NCBI GenBank assembly: GCA_024225635.1
Contig: JAAEMK010000093.1
Coordinates: 1-48,329 of the forward strand
Source: Desulfobacteraceae bacterium
GTDB lineage: Bacteria > Desulfobacterota > Desulfobacteria > Desulfobacterales > Desulfobacteraceae
DNA: 48,329 nt
Reading direction: 5' to 3'
The notes under the pieces were generated by a model that was not told the origin of the DNA, ran no database searches, and was given only the letters and a program-made list of their open reading frames with translations. Of this stretch, positions 9,480-19,800 are shown piece after piece; the first letter of the stretch is position 1, and every line of letters starts with the position of its first letter. A program made the position numbers and the translations under genes.

Positions 9480-10253
9480 TCAATGGAACTCGATTTTATT
9501 CAGCATCAACCCGGAGGACGGGGCAATGTACCTCATGGGTTTAAGGTTGTCCCCCGTAAGGGACGCCCGGATCGCGCCCAGGCCGATCTCCCCCCGTCCA
9601 AGGGAGAGCAGCTGCCCCATGATAAGCCGCACCTGGTACCGCATGAACCCTTTTGAACGGATCCGGTAGGCATAACTTTTTTTTGGGAAAAAATTGGCCT
9701 GATAAATCGTGTTCTCTTCGATCCTGCTCACCAGTATCTCCCGGTCGAATTTTGTTCCGGGTTTTGGTTTGGTGCAGTAATTCCTGAAATTGTGCCTGCC
9801 TTGGAACAGCAGGGCCCCCTGTTTCATCAGCTCGATATCAAGGTGGTCCCGGAAAGAACAGATCAGGGGCGCGCAAAAGGGGTGGCACTTTTCCCCAAAG
9901 GCGAACAGATAGATGTAATCCTTGGTCTTCGGGGCGTTGATGATACTGAAGTGCCGGTCCTTTTCTTCAATTTTCAGGACCCTGATATCATTGGGCAGAT
10001 TGAGATTGAAATCCGTGAGCAGCTTTTCCGTATTCAGCGGCCCGGGGACAAAAAGCTCAAACGCGGAGTGATTGGCGGAGACCTTTGAATCGGTCCGGCT
10101 GCTTCCGAGGATTTTAAAGTCGGAATGGCCAAGGATATATTTAACGGTCTTCTCGACCATGGACTCAACGGTTTTTAATTTTGGTTGCTTGAGCCACCCG
10201 TGGTATCGAAACCCCAGGTATTGGATATGCACCAGATAGTAATATGTTTCCAT
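9480..10253 (-). CDS. truA: TruA-family tRNA pseudouridine synthase, divergent
   Basis: Predicted to isomerise uridines 38-40 in the anticodon arm of tRNA. The 257-residue protein keeps the TruA catalytic aspartate in SSRTDSKVSA (D55) and the C-terminal signature KGFMRYQVRLIMGQLL. The catalytic loop departs from the usual RTDxGVHA (Gly and His replaced), a form I associate with the TruA-like branch seen in Bacteroidetes, so it may be a divergent orthologue or a paralogue with altered target. It starts at an ATG and is read away from the acd operon; DUF362 follows on the same strand. The family is secure and orthology is less so. Confidence 0.85.
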   Translation of the reverse strand: METYYYLVHIQYLGFRYHGWLKQPKLKTVESMVEKTVKYILGHSDFKILGSSRTDSKVSANHSAFELFVPGPLNTEKLLTDFNLNLPNDIRVLKIEEKDRHFSIINAPKTKDYIYLFAFGEKCHPFCAPLICSFRDHLDIELMKQGALLFQGRHNFRNYCTKPKPGTKFDREILVSRIEENTIYQANFFPKKSYAYRIRSKGFMRYQVRLIMGQLLSLGRGEIGLGAIRASLTGDNLKPMRYIAPSSGLMLNKIEFH

Positions 10254-10342
10254 GGCATATCCATACTGCTATTCTTAAAAAGAGTAAACAATAATCAAAC
10301 TGAAATATCAATTCGCGCAGAAGAACAACGTTATTTTTCCCC

Positions 10343-10371
10343 TTGACATTCCAATTATCGTTTGCTAACGA
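10343..10371 (+). promoter_or_regulatory. Candidate promoter/operator of the acd operon
   Basis: A perfect TTGACA (10343-10348) is followed by the short palindrome TCGTT-TGCT-AACGA (10358-10371), lying where a -10 box would be expected. The -10 itself is poor. The palindrome could be a repressor site covering the promoter. Inference from spacing only. Confidence 0.35.
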
Positions 10372-10396
10372 ACATTCCTATGTACACGAACCCGAT

Positions 10397-10428
10397 CGCA
10401 CCCGGATACTTCTTCTATCCCGGGTGCG
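10397..10428 (+). promoter_or_regulatory. Leader hairpin before the acd operon
   Basis: A 12-bp stem with one bulged base and a 7-base loop lies between the candidate promoter and the beta-subunit start. The arms are CGCACCCGG-ATA and TAT-CCCGGGTGCG. No U tract follows, so it is not a standard terminator; it may stabilise the mRNA or act in attenuation. Confidence 0.45.
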
Positions 10429-10464
10429 TGATCTCCACCTGTAAAAAGGGTTAAAGGGAAAACA

Positions 10465-11148
10465 ATGGAAGTGATTCAAACCGCTTTGCAACGGAAGCTA
10501 CCCGCACTTTCGGAACATCAGTCAAAGGCCGTGCTGAACGCCTACGGGATACCAACCACCCGGGAAAAGCTTGTCCCGAGCGCCCGAGAGGCGGTGGCGG
10601 CAGCCGACGCAATAGGCTATCCCGTGGTGCTGAAGGCCTGCTCACCATACCTGATGCACAAGAGCGAAAAAGGCTGCATCCGGTTCAACCTGGATTCTCC
10701 AAGGCAGGTTCAGCAGGCCTGCCACGACATCATGGATACCGTTGAGGAGGATATCGACGGTATCCTCGTGCAGGAGACCATCGAGGGGCAACGGGAGCTT
10801 ACCATGGGACTCACCCGGGATTCCCAGTTCGGCCCCTGTGTCATGCTGGGACTGGGGGGAACCGCAACGGAGATCTTCAAGGACTCCGTATTCCGGGTCG
10901 CCCCCTTTGACCGGGCCGAAGCACTGGACATGACCGAAGAGTTACGGTCAAAGGCCATGCTTGGCCCGTTCCGGGGACAGGAGCAGGCGGACATTGCCAC
11001 AATCTGCGATTGCCTCCTGGCCCTGGCCGCCATTGGACTGAAACACAGTGAAATCTCGGAAATAGATATCAACCCGCTGATAATCGATCCCCAGGGCCGT
11101 GTCACGGCAGTGGACGCCCTGGTCGTACTTCAGGAACCCGTGAAATGA
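10465..11148 (+). CDS. ADP-forming acetate/acyl-CoA synthetase, beta (ATP-grasp) subunit
   Basis: Small subunit of the ADP-forming acyl-CoA synthetase, which makes acetate (or another short acid) plus ATP from the acyl-CoA, ADP and phosphate. The 227-residue sequence is the ATP-grasp domain (about 20-225): LSEHQSKAVLNAYGIP, VVLKACSPYLMHKSEKGCI, MLGLGGTATEIFKD and SEIDINPLI are typical. In many bacteria it is fused to the alpha subunit; here it is separate. An AAAGGG lies before the ATG. The stop overlaps the alpha start by ATGA, so the subunits are translationally coupled. Substrate preference cannot be told from sequence. Confidence 0.92.
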   Translation: MEVIQTALQRKLPALSEHQSKAVLNAYGIPTTREKLVPSAREAVAAADAIGYPVVLKACSPYLMHKSEKGCIRFNLDSPRQVQQACHDIMDTVEEDIDGILVQETIEGQRELTMGLTRDSQFGPCVMLGLGGTATEIFKDSVFRVAPFDRAEALDMTEELRSKAMLGPFRGQEQADIATICDCLLALAAIGLKHSEISEIDINPLIIDPQGRVTAVDALVVLQEPVK

Positions 11149-12611
11149 TACCCTCATCCATCGAAGAGAGCACAATCTACCCCATCGCAAATCCCGGAAG
11201 CATCGCCTTTTTCGGCGCCTCAAACAACTTCAGCGCCATGGGAACCGGCATCATGGGCTCCATACTGTCCCTGGGATACAAAGGCGCCCTCTACCCCATC
11301 CATCCCAAAGAGGAGAATGTACAGGGCATCCGGGCCTTTAAACAGGTCTCGGACCTTGATCATACCCCGGATCTGGCATTTATCGTGCTCCCCACGAAAA
11401 TTGTCTGCCAGACCCTGGAGGCCTGCGGCCAAAAGGGAATCCGCCATGCCATCATCGTTTCCGCAGGCTTCAACGAAGTGGGCGGGAACGGCAAAAAGCT
11501 GCAAAACAAGCTGACCGCCGTTGCGGAAAAGTACGGCATCCGCTTTCTCGGCCCGAACTGTATCGGCGTGGTCAATTCCCACCAGGACCTCAATGCCACC
11601 TTTCTGCCCTATGAAGCATCAAGGGGATTTATCGGCATGGCCTCCCAGAGCGGCAGCTTCATCACCCAGATGTTCTCCTACCTGAAACGGGCCGGTACCG
11701 GTTTCAGCACGGGATTCAGTGTGGGCAACGAAGCCAGTGTGGACATTGTGGACTGCATGGAATACCTGGGGGCATGCCCCCACACAAAGGTGATCGCCCT
11801 TTACATCGAATCCATCAGACGGGGACGCGCCTTTATCGACGCTGCCAGGGCCATCACCCCCCACAAGCCCATCGTGGCCTTTTATGTGGGGGGATCGGAA
11901 GAAGGCGGGCGGGCCGGTTTTTCCCATACGGGCGCCCTTGCCGGGCCCGATCCCCTGTACAACGGCGTGTTCCGCCAGAGCGGCATTATCCGGGCCCGGT
12001 CCATTGAAGAGATGTTTGATTTCTGCCATGCCCTGGGGGCCTGTCCCCCTGCCCCGGGCAACCGGGTTATCATCCAGACCCATTCCGGCGGCCCGGGAGC
12101 CGTGGCTGCCGATGCATGCGGCCGCAACGGGCTGAAGCTGCCTCCCCTGTCACCGGAAACCCTCAAAAAATTAAAACCCTTTGTTCCCCGCACGGCCAGC
12201 ATGGCCAACCCGGTGGACCTGACCTTTTCGAAAAATCCCCTTGATTTCTTCCGGACCATCCCCGGCATACTCCTTGGGGATGAAAACGCGGACAGCCTTC
12301 TCGCCTACTTCCTGGCGTCAGCCGACATGATCAGAATGGCGTTGAAAGGCCTGGGGGTGCCGGAGGACCAGGTGGAAGAGCAGACCGACGCCATCATTAC
12401 CCAGCAGGCCCAGGCCATGGCGGACCTGGGGAAGAACTCTCCCAAACCGGTGATCGGCTATTCCTTCCTGACCCGGGACGACTCCCGGCTCATCCGGGCG
12501 CTCCAGGATGCGGGAATGGTGATCCTGCCGAGCCCGGAACGGGGCGCCCGGGCCATGTGGGCCCTGACAGAATATCAACGGCTCCGGAAAAAATTGCCGG
12601 CAAGCGCCTGA
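11145..12611 (+). CDS. ADP-forming acetate/acyl-CoA synthetase, alpha (CoA-binding) subunit
   Basis: Large subunit of the same enzyme, 488 residues. It opens with a Rossmann CoA-binding domain (IAFFGASNNFSAMG), then two ligase-CoA domains. The motif FSHTGALAG near residue 260 holds the histidine that is phosphorylated in the family, and a second phosphate-loop-like IIQTHSGGPGAVAAD follows near 310. The ATG overlaps the beta stop by four bases. The protein conserves energy at the end of fermentation or oxidation of acids, or activates acids in reverse. The gene ends 34 bases before the convergent RNase H-like gene. Confidence 0.92.
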   Translation: MIPSSIEESTIYPIANPGSIAFFGASNNFSAMGTGIMGSILSLGYKGALYPIHPKEENVQGIRAFKQVSDLDHTPDLAFIVLPTKIVCQTLEACGQKGIRHAIIVSAGFNEVGGNGKKLQNKLTAVAEKYGIRFLGPNCIGVVNSHQDLNATFLPYEASRGFIGMASQSGSFITQMFSYLKRAGTGFSTGFSVGNEASVDIVDCMEYLGACPHTKVIALYIESIRRGRAFIDAARAITPHKPIVAFYVGGSEEGGRAGFSHTGALAGPDPLYNGVFRQSGIIRARSIEEMFDFCHALGACPPAPGNRVIIQTHSGGPGAVAADACGRNGLKLPPLSPETLKKLKPFVPRTASMANPVDLTFSKNPLDFFRTIPGILLGDENADSLLAYFLASADMIRMALKGLGVPEDQVEEQTDAIITQQAQAMADLGKNSPKPVIGYSFLTRDDSRLIRALQDAGMVILPSPERGARAMWALTEYQRLRKKLPASA

Positions 12612-12645
12612 ATGAATAAAGATGGAATTTGCCGGGACCGGCAGG

Positions 12646-13125
12646 TTACAAGGTCTCTTGCCGCAGGGCATTCCTGGATGCCCTGTCCACAAGGGTAAAG
12701 AGTCTGTCTATCCCGTCTTTTTGATTTGAGGGCTTATGGCCGCGCACTTTCAAAAATTCACAATCCAGCTGATCGGTCATCCTGTAAAATTGCTGATACA
12801 GCTCATAATTGCCGAGACGCTTGTTTTTCCTTGACCGGTAACCATTCCGCTCAAACCGGTCCCGCCTTCCCGGCAGCCCGATGATATTTTGGGAATCGGT
12901 ATAGGCGATCACCCTGGGCCCCAATGCGGGAATATCGCCCAGGGCCCATAGCAAGGTCTGCAATTCGAGTTTTGTGGAAGAGGTCTGCTCAAACCTTTTC
13001 ACCTTCACCCTCGCCCGTAAGGCATCCAGGGGAGGCCCGGTTTCAGGCACGGCCAGGTACGCTCCATATCCGATATTTGAATGGGGATTCACGCTTCCAT
13101 CGGTAAACAGAATCAGATCCGCCAT
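12646..13125 (-). CDS. RNase H-like protein
   Basis: Short RNase H-fold protein, 159 residues from the preferred ATG. ILFTDGSVNPHSNIGYGAY supplies the first catalytic aspartate, SSTKLELQTLLWAL the glutamate, VIAYTDSQNIIGL the second aspartate, and VRGHKPSNQKDGIDRLFTLVDRASRNAL the closing H and D. A GTG at 13143 would add MSGTFF; the ATG at 13125 begins exactly at the family's first strand, although its ribosome site is weak. It would cut RNA in RNA/DNA hybrids, but it is divergent from housekeeping RnhA and may be an accessory copy. It follows the transporter genes on the same strand. Confidence 0.85.
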   Translation of the reverse strand: MADLILFTDGSVNPHSNIGYGAYLAVPETGPPLDALRARVKVKRFEQTSSTKLELQTLLWALGDIPALGPRVIAYTDSQNIIGLPGRRDRFERNGYRSRKNKRLGNYELYQQFYRMTDQLDCEFLKVRGHKPSNQKDGIDRLFTLVDRASRNALRQETL

Positions 13126-13161
13126 AAAAAAGGTCCCGGACACGGAGCGTACACACAGTGG

Positions 13162-14958
13162 TTAAGAGGCATATTTCATTTCGAGCTTTCTTGCCCCAAG
13201 GCTCATGCTGTAACAGCAGACAAAATAGAGGAACCCGATGGAGATATAGAACTCAAAGGGATAGATCATGAGTCTGCTGCTGATGGTCTGGGCCACGGTG
13301 GTCAGCTCGAATACGCCGATGATATAGGCAAGGGAGGTATCCTTGAATATGGTGATAAACTGCCCAACAATGGCGGGAATCATCAATTTAAGGGCCTGGG
13401 GCAGCACAATATAACGCATGGTCTGATAGCCGGAGAGCCCGGATGCCTTGGCCGCCTCTGTCTGGCCGGGTGGGATCGCCTGGATGCCCGCCCTTACGAT
13501 TTCGGCAAGATAGGCGCCGGAAAAGATAATAAAGGCGAGGGTTGCGCTCCAGAACACGTTGATGTCCATGCCCGTGATAATGGGTGAGAAAAAGTATACC
13601 CAGAAGATCACCAGGATCAGGGGGTTGCCGCGGATGATCTCGATATAGAGAACTGCGGGGGTGTTGATGTAGGGATTTTTTGACAGCCTGGCAATACCGA
13701 CGGCAAGACCGATGAAGAAACTTGCCGAGATGGAAATGACGGCCAGAAGGAAGCTGATGGAAAGACCGCCCAACCCGTTGAAGAACTCACCCGTTTCCGC
13801 GCCCTCGGGATAGATCCAGATCAGCAGCGGGATGAAATTGTTTTTGATGACGCCCCAGTTGAAGTTGAGCAATCCCTTGACGGTAAGAAACAGGGCGGAA
13901 ATGATAACAGCAAGTAAAACACCCTTGAAGGCCACGGTCAGAACGGCAATGGACCGGTCGAAAAAGAGTTTTAACGGGGAAACCGTTGCCGCAAGTTCCT
14001 GATCGTCAGCAGCCTGGGTGCGGAGCTTTTGGGTAAAATACTCCATGGCGCCGGGCAGTATCCGGATCAGGACAAGGACCGGGGCGACCATTTTACTCAG
14101 GAAAATGTCAAAGAAATTGAGCTGCTTTGCCGGCCCGATCTTGAGGTGATGGCCCACGGAGTTCATCACAAGACTGATTGACAGGCAAAGGGCGAGATAG
14201 ATCGCACTTGCCGCGGTGGTTGCTTCAAACCCCTTGAAGGTAAAGGATTCGATCTGCTGGAACTGCCAGCACAGCTCCCCGACGCCGATGGTCATGGCAA
14301 GGGAGGAGTTTTTCAGGTTGTTCAGGAATTCACTGCCAAGGGGTGGAATGATCACCCGGAATGCCTGGGGAAGAATCACATACCGCAAGGCCTGCACGGT
14401 GGAAAGCCCCGAGGCCACGGCGGCTTCCGTATGCCCCTTGGGTACGGACTGAATCCCCGCCCGCACGATTTCCGCGATATATGCGCCGGTATAGATGGAC
14501 AGCCCGAGGACGGCGGCGGTAAATTCAAAATTGTGTTCATTGAGAAAAGTGACCCAGGCATCCGGCAGCACCAGGGGAAACGCAAAATACCAGAAGAACA
14601 TCTGCACAAGGAGGGGGGTGTTTCTGAACAGCTCCACATAACAGGTGGCAAGCCAGTTGAAGGGCTTGAACAACGAGAGCCGCCCTATTCCGAAAATGGT
14701 GCCCAGAACCAGGGCAATAAACGCGGAAAGGATTGAGATCTTGACGGTCAGTAAAAGCCCGCGGAGGAGCCACAGCCCGAAAATCTCCTGATAGGTCTGA
14801 TTCTTTTCATATATCACGGCCCAATGAAAATCATATCCCATATCGGCATTGCTGAAAATGAGATAAATAACCAGAGCCAGTCCAACAACGACGCCGCACT
14901 GCTTAAGCAGGTAAATTAATTTCGCCGCACCCTCTCCTTTTACCGAAGCACTTCCCAT
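13162..14958 (-). CDS. Polar amino-acid ABC transporter, fused double permease
   Basis: A 598-residue inner-membrane protein in which two HisM/GlnP-type permease domains are joined. Domain 1 (about 55-275) contains TEAAVASGLSTVQALRYVILPQAFRVIIPP; domain 2 (about 380-595) contains TEAAKASGLSGYQTMRYIVLPQALKLMIPA. Both are EAA loops that dock on the ATPase. Each half also repeats GAYIAEIVRAGIQ. About 100 linking residues include a further hydrophobic stretch. Most bacteria make these as two proteins (GltJ/GltK, AapQ/AapM). The binding protein lies upstream on the same strand with a hairpin between, and the ATPase gene further upstream. The solute is probably a polar amino acid. Confidence 0.93.
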   Translation of the reverse strand: MGSASVKGEGAAKLIYLLKQCGVVVGLALVIYLIFSNADMGYDFHWAVIYEKNQTYQEIFGLWLLRGLLLTVKISILSAFIALVLGTIFGIGRLSLFKPFNWLATCYVELFRNTPLLVQMFFWYFAFPLVLPDAWVTFLNEHNFEFTAAVLGLSIYTGAYIAEIVRAGIQSVPKGHTEAAVASGLSTVQALRYVILPQAFRVIIPPLGSEFLNNLKNSSLAMTIGVGELCWQFQQIESFTFKGFEATTAASAIYLALCLSISLVMNSVGHHLKIGPAKQLNFFDIFLSKMVAPVLVLIRILPGAMEYFTQKLRTQAADDQELAATVSPLKLFFDRSIAVLTVAFKGVLLAVIISALFLTVKGLLNFNWGVIKNNFIPLLIWIYPEGAETGEFFNGLGGLSISFLLAVISISASFFIGLAVGIARLSKNPYINTPAVLYIEIIRGNPLILVIFWVYFFSPIITGMDINVFWSATLAFIIFSGAYLAEIVRAGIQAIPPGQTEAAKASGLSGYQTMRYIVLPQALKLMIPAIVGQFITIFKDTSLAYIIGVFELTTVAQTISSRLMIYPFEFYISIGFLYFVCCYSMSLGARKLEMKYAS

Positions 14959-15007
14959 GGAGAAACCCTTAAAAAAAATAGTCTATGGATATATCAATCT
15001 TACAAAG

Positions 15008-15033
15008 GCGGGACTGCCCAGGGGCAGTCCCGC
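15008..15033 (-). terminator. Strong hairpin between binding-protein and permease genes
   Basis: An 11-12 bp perfect G+C-rich stem with a 2-4 base loop lies 37 bases after the binding-protein stop. No good U tract follows in either direction. In ABC operons such hairpins usually stabilise the upstream mRNA and lower read-through, giving excess binding protein. Confidence 0.7.
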
Positions 15034-15069
15034 AAAACAAACCTGAAACTTAAGACTTGCCCGAACTCC

Positions 15070-15921
15070 CTATGGCCACATTTCGATCTTTTCGGTCAAG
15101 GGGAAGTAGTAGTCTGTGTCAGGACCATACCATTTGTTGTAAACGGCGTGGTATGTACCATCGTTCCACATGTCCTGGAGGGCGAAGTTGATGGCGTCCC
15201 GCCATGCGCTGTCGTCCTGGGGAACTCCCATGCCGTAGGGCTCGTTGCTGATGAAATCGCCGATGATCTCAAATTTGCCGGGCATTTTCGCGGCATATCC
15301 GAGCAGGATGGTGCTGTCCGTTGACCACGCCTCAACCTTACCCTGGTTCAGGGCGAGGAAACAGTCGGCAGCGGTCTGGTAACTTACGATATTCTTGCCG
15401 GTCTTGGTGTCACCAAGGGATTTGAAGAGGTTGGCGAGGTTTTTCTCACTGGTGGTGCCCTGCATGGCGCAGGCGCGCTTTCCAACCAGGTCTTTATGGG
15501 TTTTGTATTTTCCTTTCTTGACCATGATCTTCTGGCCGTCAAAGAAATAGGTGATGGAGAAATCGATGGACTTGTCCCTCTCCCGCTTGTGGGTCATGTT
15601 GGAGGTACTGATATTGATCCTGCCTGATGTCAGAAAGGAGATCCGGGTCTTGTTGTTTACCTTGACCTTTTTAAGCTTAAGTTCTTTTCCCACATAAGGA
15701 GTAAGATGCTTTACTACCTCTGCCGCGATATCGACATCAAACCCGACCCACTGGTTCTTTGCATTGTAAAAAGCCGCCGGAATACTGTTGAACTGAAGTC
15801 CGACACTTACCACACCGGTCTCCTTGACACGATCAAACACAGGACCGGCAAACGAGGTCCCCGCAAAAAACAGAGTAGAAATCAACATCGTCAGCAATAC
15901 AACTTTTCTTGTCATGCGCAT
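15070..15921 (-). CDS. Polar amino-acid ABC transporter, periplasmic binding protein
   Basis: Secreted solute-binding protein of family 3, 283 residues. The N terminus is a signal peptide (charged MRMTRK, hydrophobic core, cleavage after FAG or SFA). The mature part shows VGLQFNSIPAAFYNAKNQWVGFDVDIAAEVVKHL and the hinge region typical of SBP family 3, ending with a late helix-rich region (NFALQDMWNDGTYHAVYNKWYG). AAGGAG sits 9 bases before the ATG. It lies between the ATPase gene and the fused permease in one operon and delivers substrate to them. The ligand cannot be named from sequence. Confidence 0.93.
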   Translation of the reverse strand: MRMTRKVVLLTMLISTLFFAGTSFAGPVFDRVKETGVVSVGLQFNSIPAAFYNAKNQWVGFDVDIAAEVVKHLTPYVGKELKLKKVKVNNKTRISFLTSGRINISTSNMTHKRERDKSIDFSITYFFDGQKIMVKKGKYKTHKDLVGKRACAMQGTTSEKNLANLFKSLGDTKTGKNIVSYQTAADCFLALNQGKVEAWSTDSTILLGYAAKMPGKFEIIGDFISNEPYGMGVPQDDSAWRDAINFALQDMWNDGTYHAVYNKWYGPDTDYYFPLTEKIEMWP

Positions 15922-16007
15922 TAAAACAATCTCCTTCTATGGTGTTTTTAAATATGCCGAACAAACCTGTGTCTCTTCGACGGGTGCTATCTATTTCCCC
16001 CTGTACA

Positions 16008-16736
16008 TCAGTGGGAAAGGATTTTACTGAGGAACAGCCGGGTTCGTTCATTTTCAGGATTGTTGAAAAATTCCTCGGGTGAATTTGTCTCAACAATGGT
16101 TCCGGAGTCCATGAAAACCACCTCGTTGGCGACTTCCCGCGCAAACCCCATTTCATGGGTCACCACGATCATGGTCATTCCCTCCCTGGCAAGATTTCGC
16201 ATGACATCCAGCACTTCATTGATCATTTCCGGATCAAGGGCCGAGGTGGGTTCGTCAAACAGCATTATCTTGGGCTGCATGGCAAGCCCCCTTGCAATGG
16301 CGACCCGCTGCTGCTGGCCTCCTGACAGTTGGGAAGGATAGGAATCGGCCTTATCATGGATACCCACCTTTTCAAGGAGGGCCATGGCGATATCCTTTGC
16401 CTCGCTCTTTGCGAACTTCCTGACCTTGAGGGGGGCAAGGGTGATGTTATCGAGCACGGTCATGTGGGGGTAGAGATTGAATTGCTGGAATACGAAACCG
16501 GCTTCGGTCCGGAGACGGGTCAGGTTGGTCTGGGGATCATGGACCTTCATTCCGTCAACGATTATTTCGCCATTGTCAATGGGTTCCAGCTTGTTGATAC
16601 ATCGAATCAGGGTACTTTTCCCTGATCCGCTGGGACCGCATACCACGCTGACCCCGCCGGGCGGGACATGGAAATCAATATCTTTGAGAACATGGAAAGG
16701 TCCATACCATTTGTTAACTTTCTTAAACCGAATCAT
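16008..16736 (-). CDS. Polar amino-acid ABC transporter, ATP-binding subunit
   Basis: GlnQ-type ATPase that drives the uptake system. Walker [11 protein letters not shown] loop [12 protein letters not shown], signature LSGGQQQR, Walker B IMLFDEP and the switch TH in VVTHEMGFA are all intact. Two ATGs are possible; the one at 16736 is preferred because AGGA lies about 11 bases before it, whereas that AGGA almost touches the ATG at 16748. This gives 242 residues, starting MIRFKKV as in relatives. It is first in the operon, so its promoter should lie in 16737-16849. Confidence 0.93.
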   Translation of the reverse strand: MIRFKKVNKWYGPFHVLKDIDFHVPPGGVSVVCGPSGSGKSTLIRCINKLEPIDNGEIIVDGMKVHDPQTNLTRLRTEAGFVFQQFNLYPHMTVLDNITLAPLKVRKFAKSEAKDIAMALLEKVGIHDKADSYPSQLSGGQQQRVAIARGLAMQPKIMLFDEPTSALDPEMINEVLDVMRNLAREGMTMIVVTHEMGFAREVANEVVFMDSGTIVETNSPEEFFNNPENERTRLFLSKILSH

Positions 16737-16849
16737 CTGTAAACACATCCTGACTTAGTAAGTAATGTTAAAAGCATTTCCCATTAAACGAACCACATTA
16801 GCAGAATTGCGGGCCACTGACAATCACAAATCCATGACAGGCCCGCATG

Positions 16850-19800
16850 TCAGGATTTTTCCCCCAGGAGCGCCCGCACCCGGTTCGCCATTTCAGCCTG
16901 GGTATAGGGTTTATTCAACAGGTTTGAGCCGAACCGGATCCCGGCACCCGTATCCTTCGCCTTTGCCGTGAATCCCGAAGTGAGCAGCACCTTGAGGTGG
17001 GGGTACCGGGCGCAGGCCGCCTCCGCCAGCTCGTACCCATTGATACCGCCCGGCATCAGCACATCACTGAACAGCAGATCCACCCCCGGTTCCTCGGCCA
17101 GGCGGGCCAGGGCCTGGTGACCGTTGGAGGCGGTCATGACCCTGTATCCCAGAGGCTCCAGGGTTGTCCGGGCCAGTGTAAGAAGCTCCGCTTCATCGTC
17201 CACCACCATAAGGGTCTCGCACCCAAGGGGAAGCGTGGCCGACTGATCTGCCCCGCCCTCCAGGGGCCTCGCCGGCTCCCCCTCCGTCCGGGGCAGATAG
17301 AGGCGAAAACGGGTGCCCACGCCGAGTTCCGAGCTGGCTTTGATATACCCCCCGGATCGCTCGACAAAACCGAACACCATGGCAAGCCCCAGACCGGTAC
17401 CTTTGCCCTGGGGCTTTGTGGTGAAAAAGGGCTCGAAAATACGCTCAAGGTTCTCCGCCGAAATGCCTGAACCGCTGTCGCCCACCGTAAGCTGGACATA
17501 TTCCCCGGGCGGGGCGTCGGATATGGTGGCGCATGGGTCGGTATTCAAAATGCGATTGGCGGTCTCGATGGTAAGCCGGCCACCGCCCGGCATGGCATCC
17601 CGGGCGTTGAGCACCAGGTTGAGCAGAACGTCTTCAAAATCGCCAAGATCGATCCCGGTGAGCCACGGATTCTCCTCAAGACGGTATTCCACCACCACTT
17701 CCGGGGTGAGGGACCGCCCGATCAGGTTCCCCATCTCCCGGATCACCCGGTTGATATCCGTGGCGGCCACATGCTCGGCCTGCCTCCGGGAGAAACCGAG
17801 GAGCTGCCTGGTGAGATCGGCGCCGCGCATTGCGGCCCTGCTGGCGGCGCCTATCCGTTTGCGGGCTTTTTTATTGGTCCCTGCGTGGAGCTTGAGCAGA
17901 TCAAGGTTGCCGATGATAACACCGAGGAGATTATTAAAATCATGGGCGATACCGCCTGTCAGCTGGCCCACGGCTTCCATCTTCTGGGCCCGGCGCAGGG
18001 CTTTTTCGGCCTGCTTCAATTCCGTGATGTCGGTATGGGTCCCCACAAAGCGGACGGGCTTGCCTTCCGCGTCACGGGAAACGACTTTCCCCTTTGCCAG
18101 GACCCACATCCAGGCGCCGTCTTTCTTTTTGAACCTGAATTCAGCCTTATAGGCCGGCGCCTTACCGGCAAGATACATATCTATGGCATTCTGGGCATTC
18201 CCGAAGTCATCGGGATGGACCCGTTTTTCCCACTCTTCCAGCACCCCCGGGAATTCTCCGGGTTCATACCCGGCCATGGTATAATACCGGGCGTCAAACA
18301 GATCCTTGCCGGTTTCAAGCTCCCAATCCCATATGCCTTCATTGGCCACCGACATGGCCAGCTCAAAACGCTCCTCGCTCTTCTTCAGGGATTCTTCCGC
18401 CCGTCTGCGCTCCGTGATATCGATGGCGAGCTCAAACCTGACGTCCCGGCCATCCGGCCACCTGATGATGCGGTCGACAATGGCAAAGGTCTTGTTATGG
18501 GTCGTATTATGATACTCCCACCTGTACGGTTCGGGTTTCTGTTTCAGAATGATTTCGTTGTTACAGAAATCACAAGGGGAATCAAGGCCCTGGAACACCT
18601 TATAACACGGCTCACCTACCGGATCCCTGTTTAAAGCGTTTTTCACGGTCTGGTTCACGTACAACAGCTTATTCGTTTCCGGGTCCGAGACGTAAACCAC
18701 CTCGTCGATGCTGTCAAATATGGAAAGCAGCTGCGCCCGTTCAACCTGCAGTGCCTCCACAGCCTCCCAACGAAGAATGGCGGCGCCAATGGCATGGGCA
18801 ATGGAACTAAGAATCCGGATATCCTCCTCCTGCCACCGCCGGGGCGTTTCGCAGTCGTCAAACCCGATGAATCCCCACAAATGCTCACCGACATGGATGG
18901 GCAGGACCAAAAAGGAAAGCACCCCCTGGACCTCCATCAACCCGCGCTCCGGTTCCGGCAGTTCGGCGGCAAGGCGGGCAACGGTTTTTTTCTCCTGAAG
19001 CGCGGCCAGTAACGGCAGCGATGTAAAATTATAGGGCAAATGACGAAACCGGGGATTATCGATCTGGGGCTCCGTGTTCCCGGCACAGGATTCATGCACC
19101 TGGTTCATGCAAACCCCCAGTTCCGGATCGTCTTCGTTCCTGAAAATGTAAGCACGGCTGACATCCACGACATTCCGCAGTATTTCCGTCACCCGGGACA
19201 GCTTGTCGCCGGGGTCCCCGAGTTCAGCCAGGGCGGCAATGCACTCCCCAAGGCCATGCTGGTAGTCGAGCCGCTGACGAAGGGCTTCTTCCGCCCGCTT
19301 GCGCCCGGTGACGTCCCGGACCGTTCCCTGGAATATGGTCCTGCCCCCCAATTCCATCCGGGTGGCAAGAATCGTTGACGGGAATTCCCGCCCGTCAACT
19401 CCCCGGAACAGCCATTCAAAATAACAGGAACCATGCTCAAGGCACATGGCGTCGACTATTTTCATGAGGTCCGCGGAGTAGGCCCCATCGGGCTGGAATT
19501 CAGGGGACAGGTCTGCCGGGGCCAACAGATGAAACGCATCCTTTGACGGCACTGCAAACATCTTAAGCGCCGCCGGGTTGCAATCCAGAAACCCCTGTTC
19601 CGTGTTACCAAGAAGAATCGCATCTTCCGAGGTCGTGAAAAGATTCCTGTATTTTTTCTGGGCCTGCTCTGTCCGCCGTGAGCGGACCAGGCCGTAGCAA
19701 AGCCCCAGAAGGGCGGTTGCCATCAGCCCGAAAACCAGGATCAGGTTCCAGACCAGCCCCTTGTGCTGAAGATAGAAGGAGGCAGGCCGGTAAAGGACCT

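Noticed and set aside
15008-15033. Full rho-independent terminator for the binding-protein gene
   Set aside because: The stem is strong but no U tract follows, and the permease gene lies just downstream. An mRNA-stabilising or partial attenuating hairpin is more likely.
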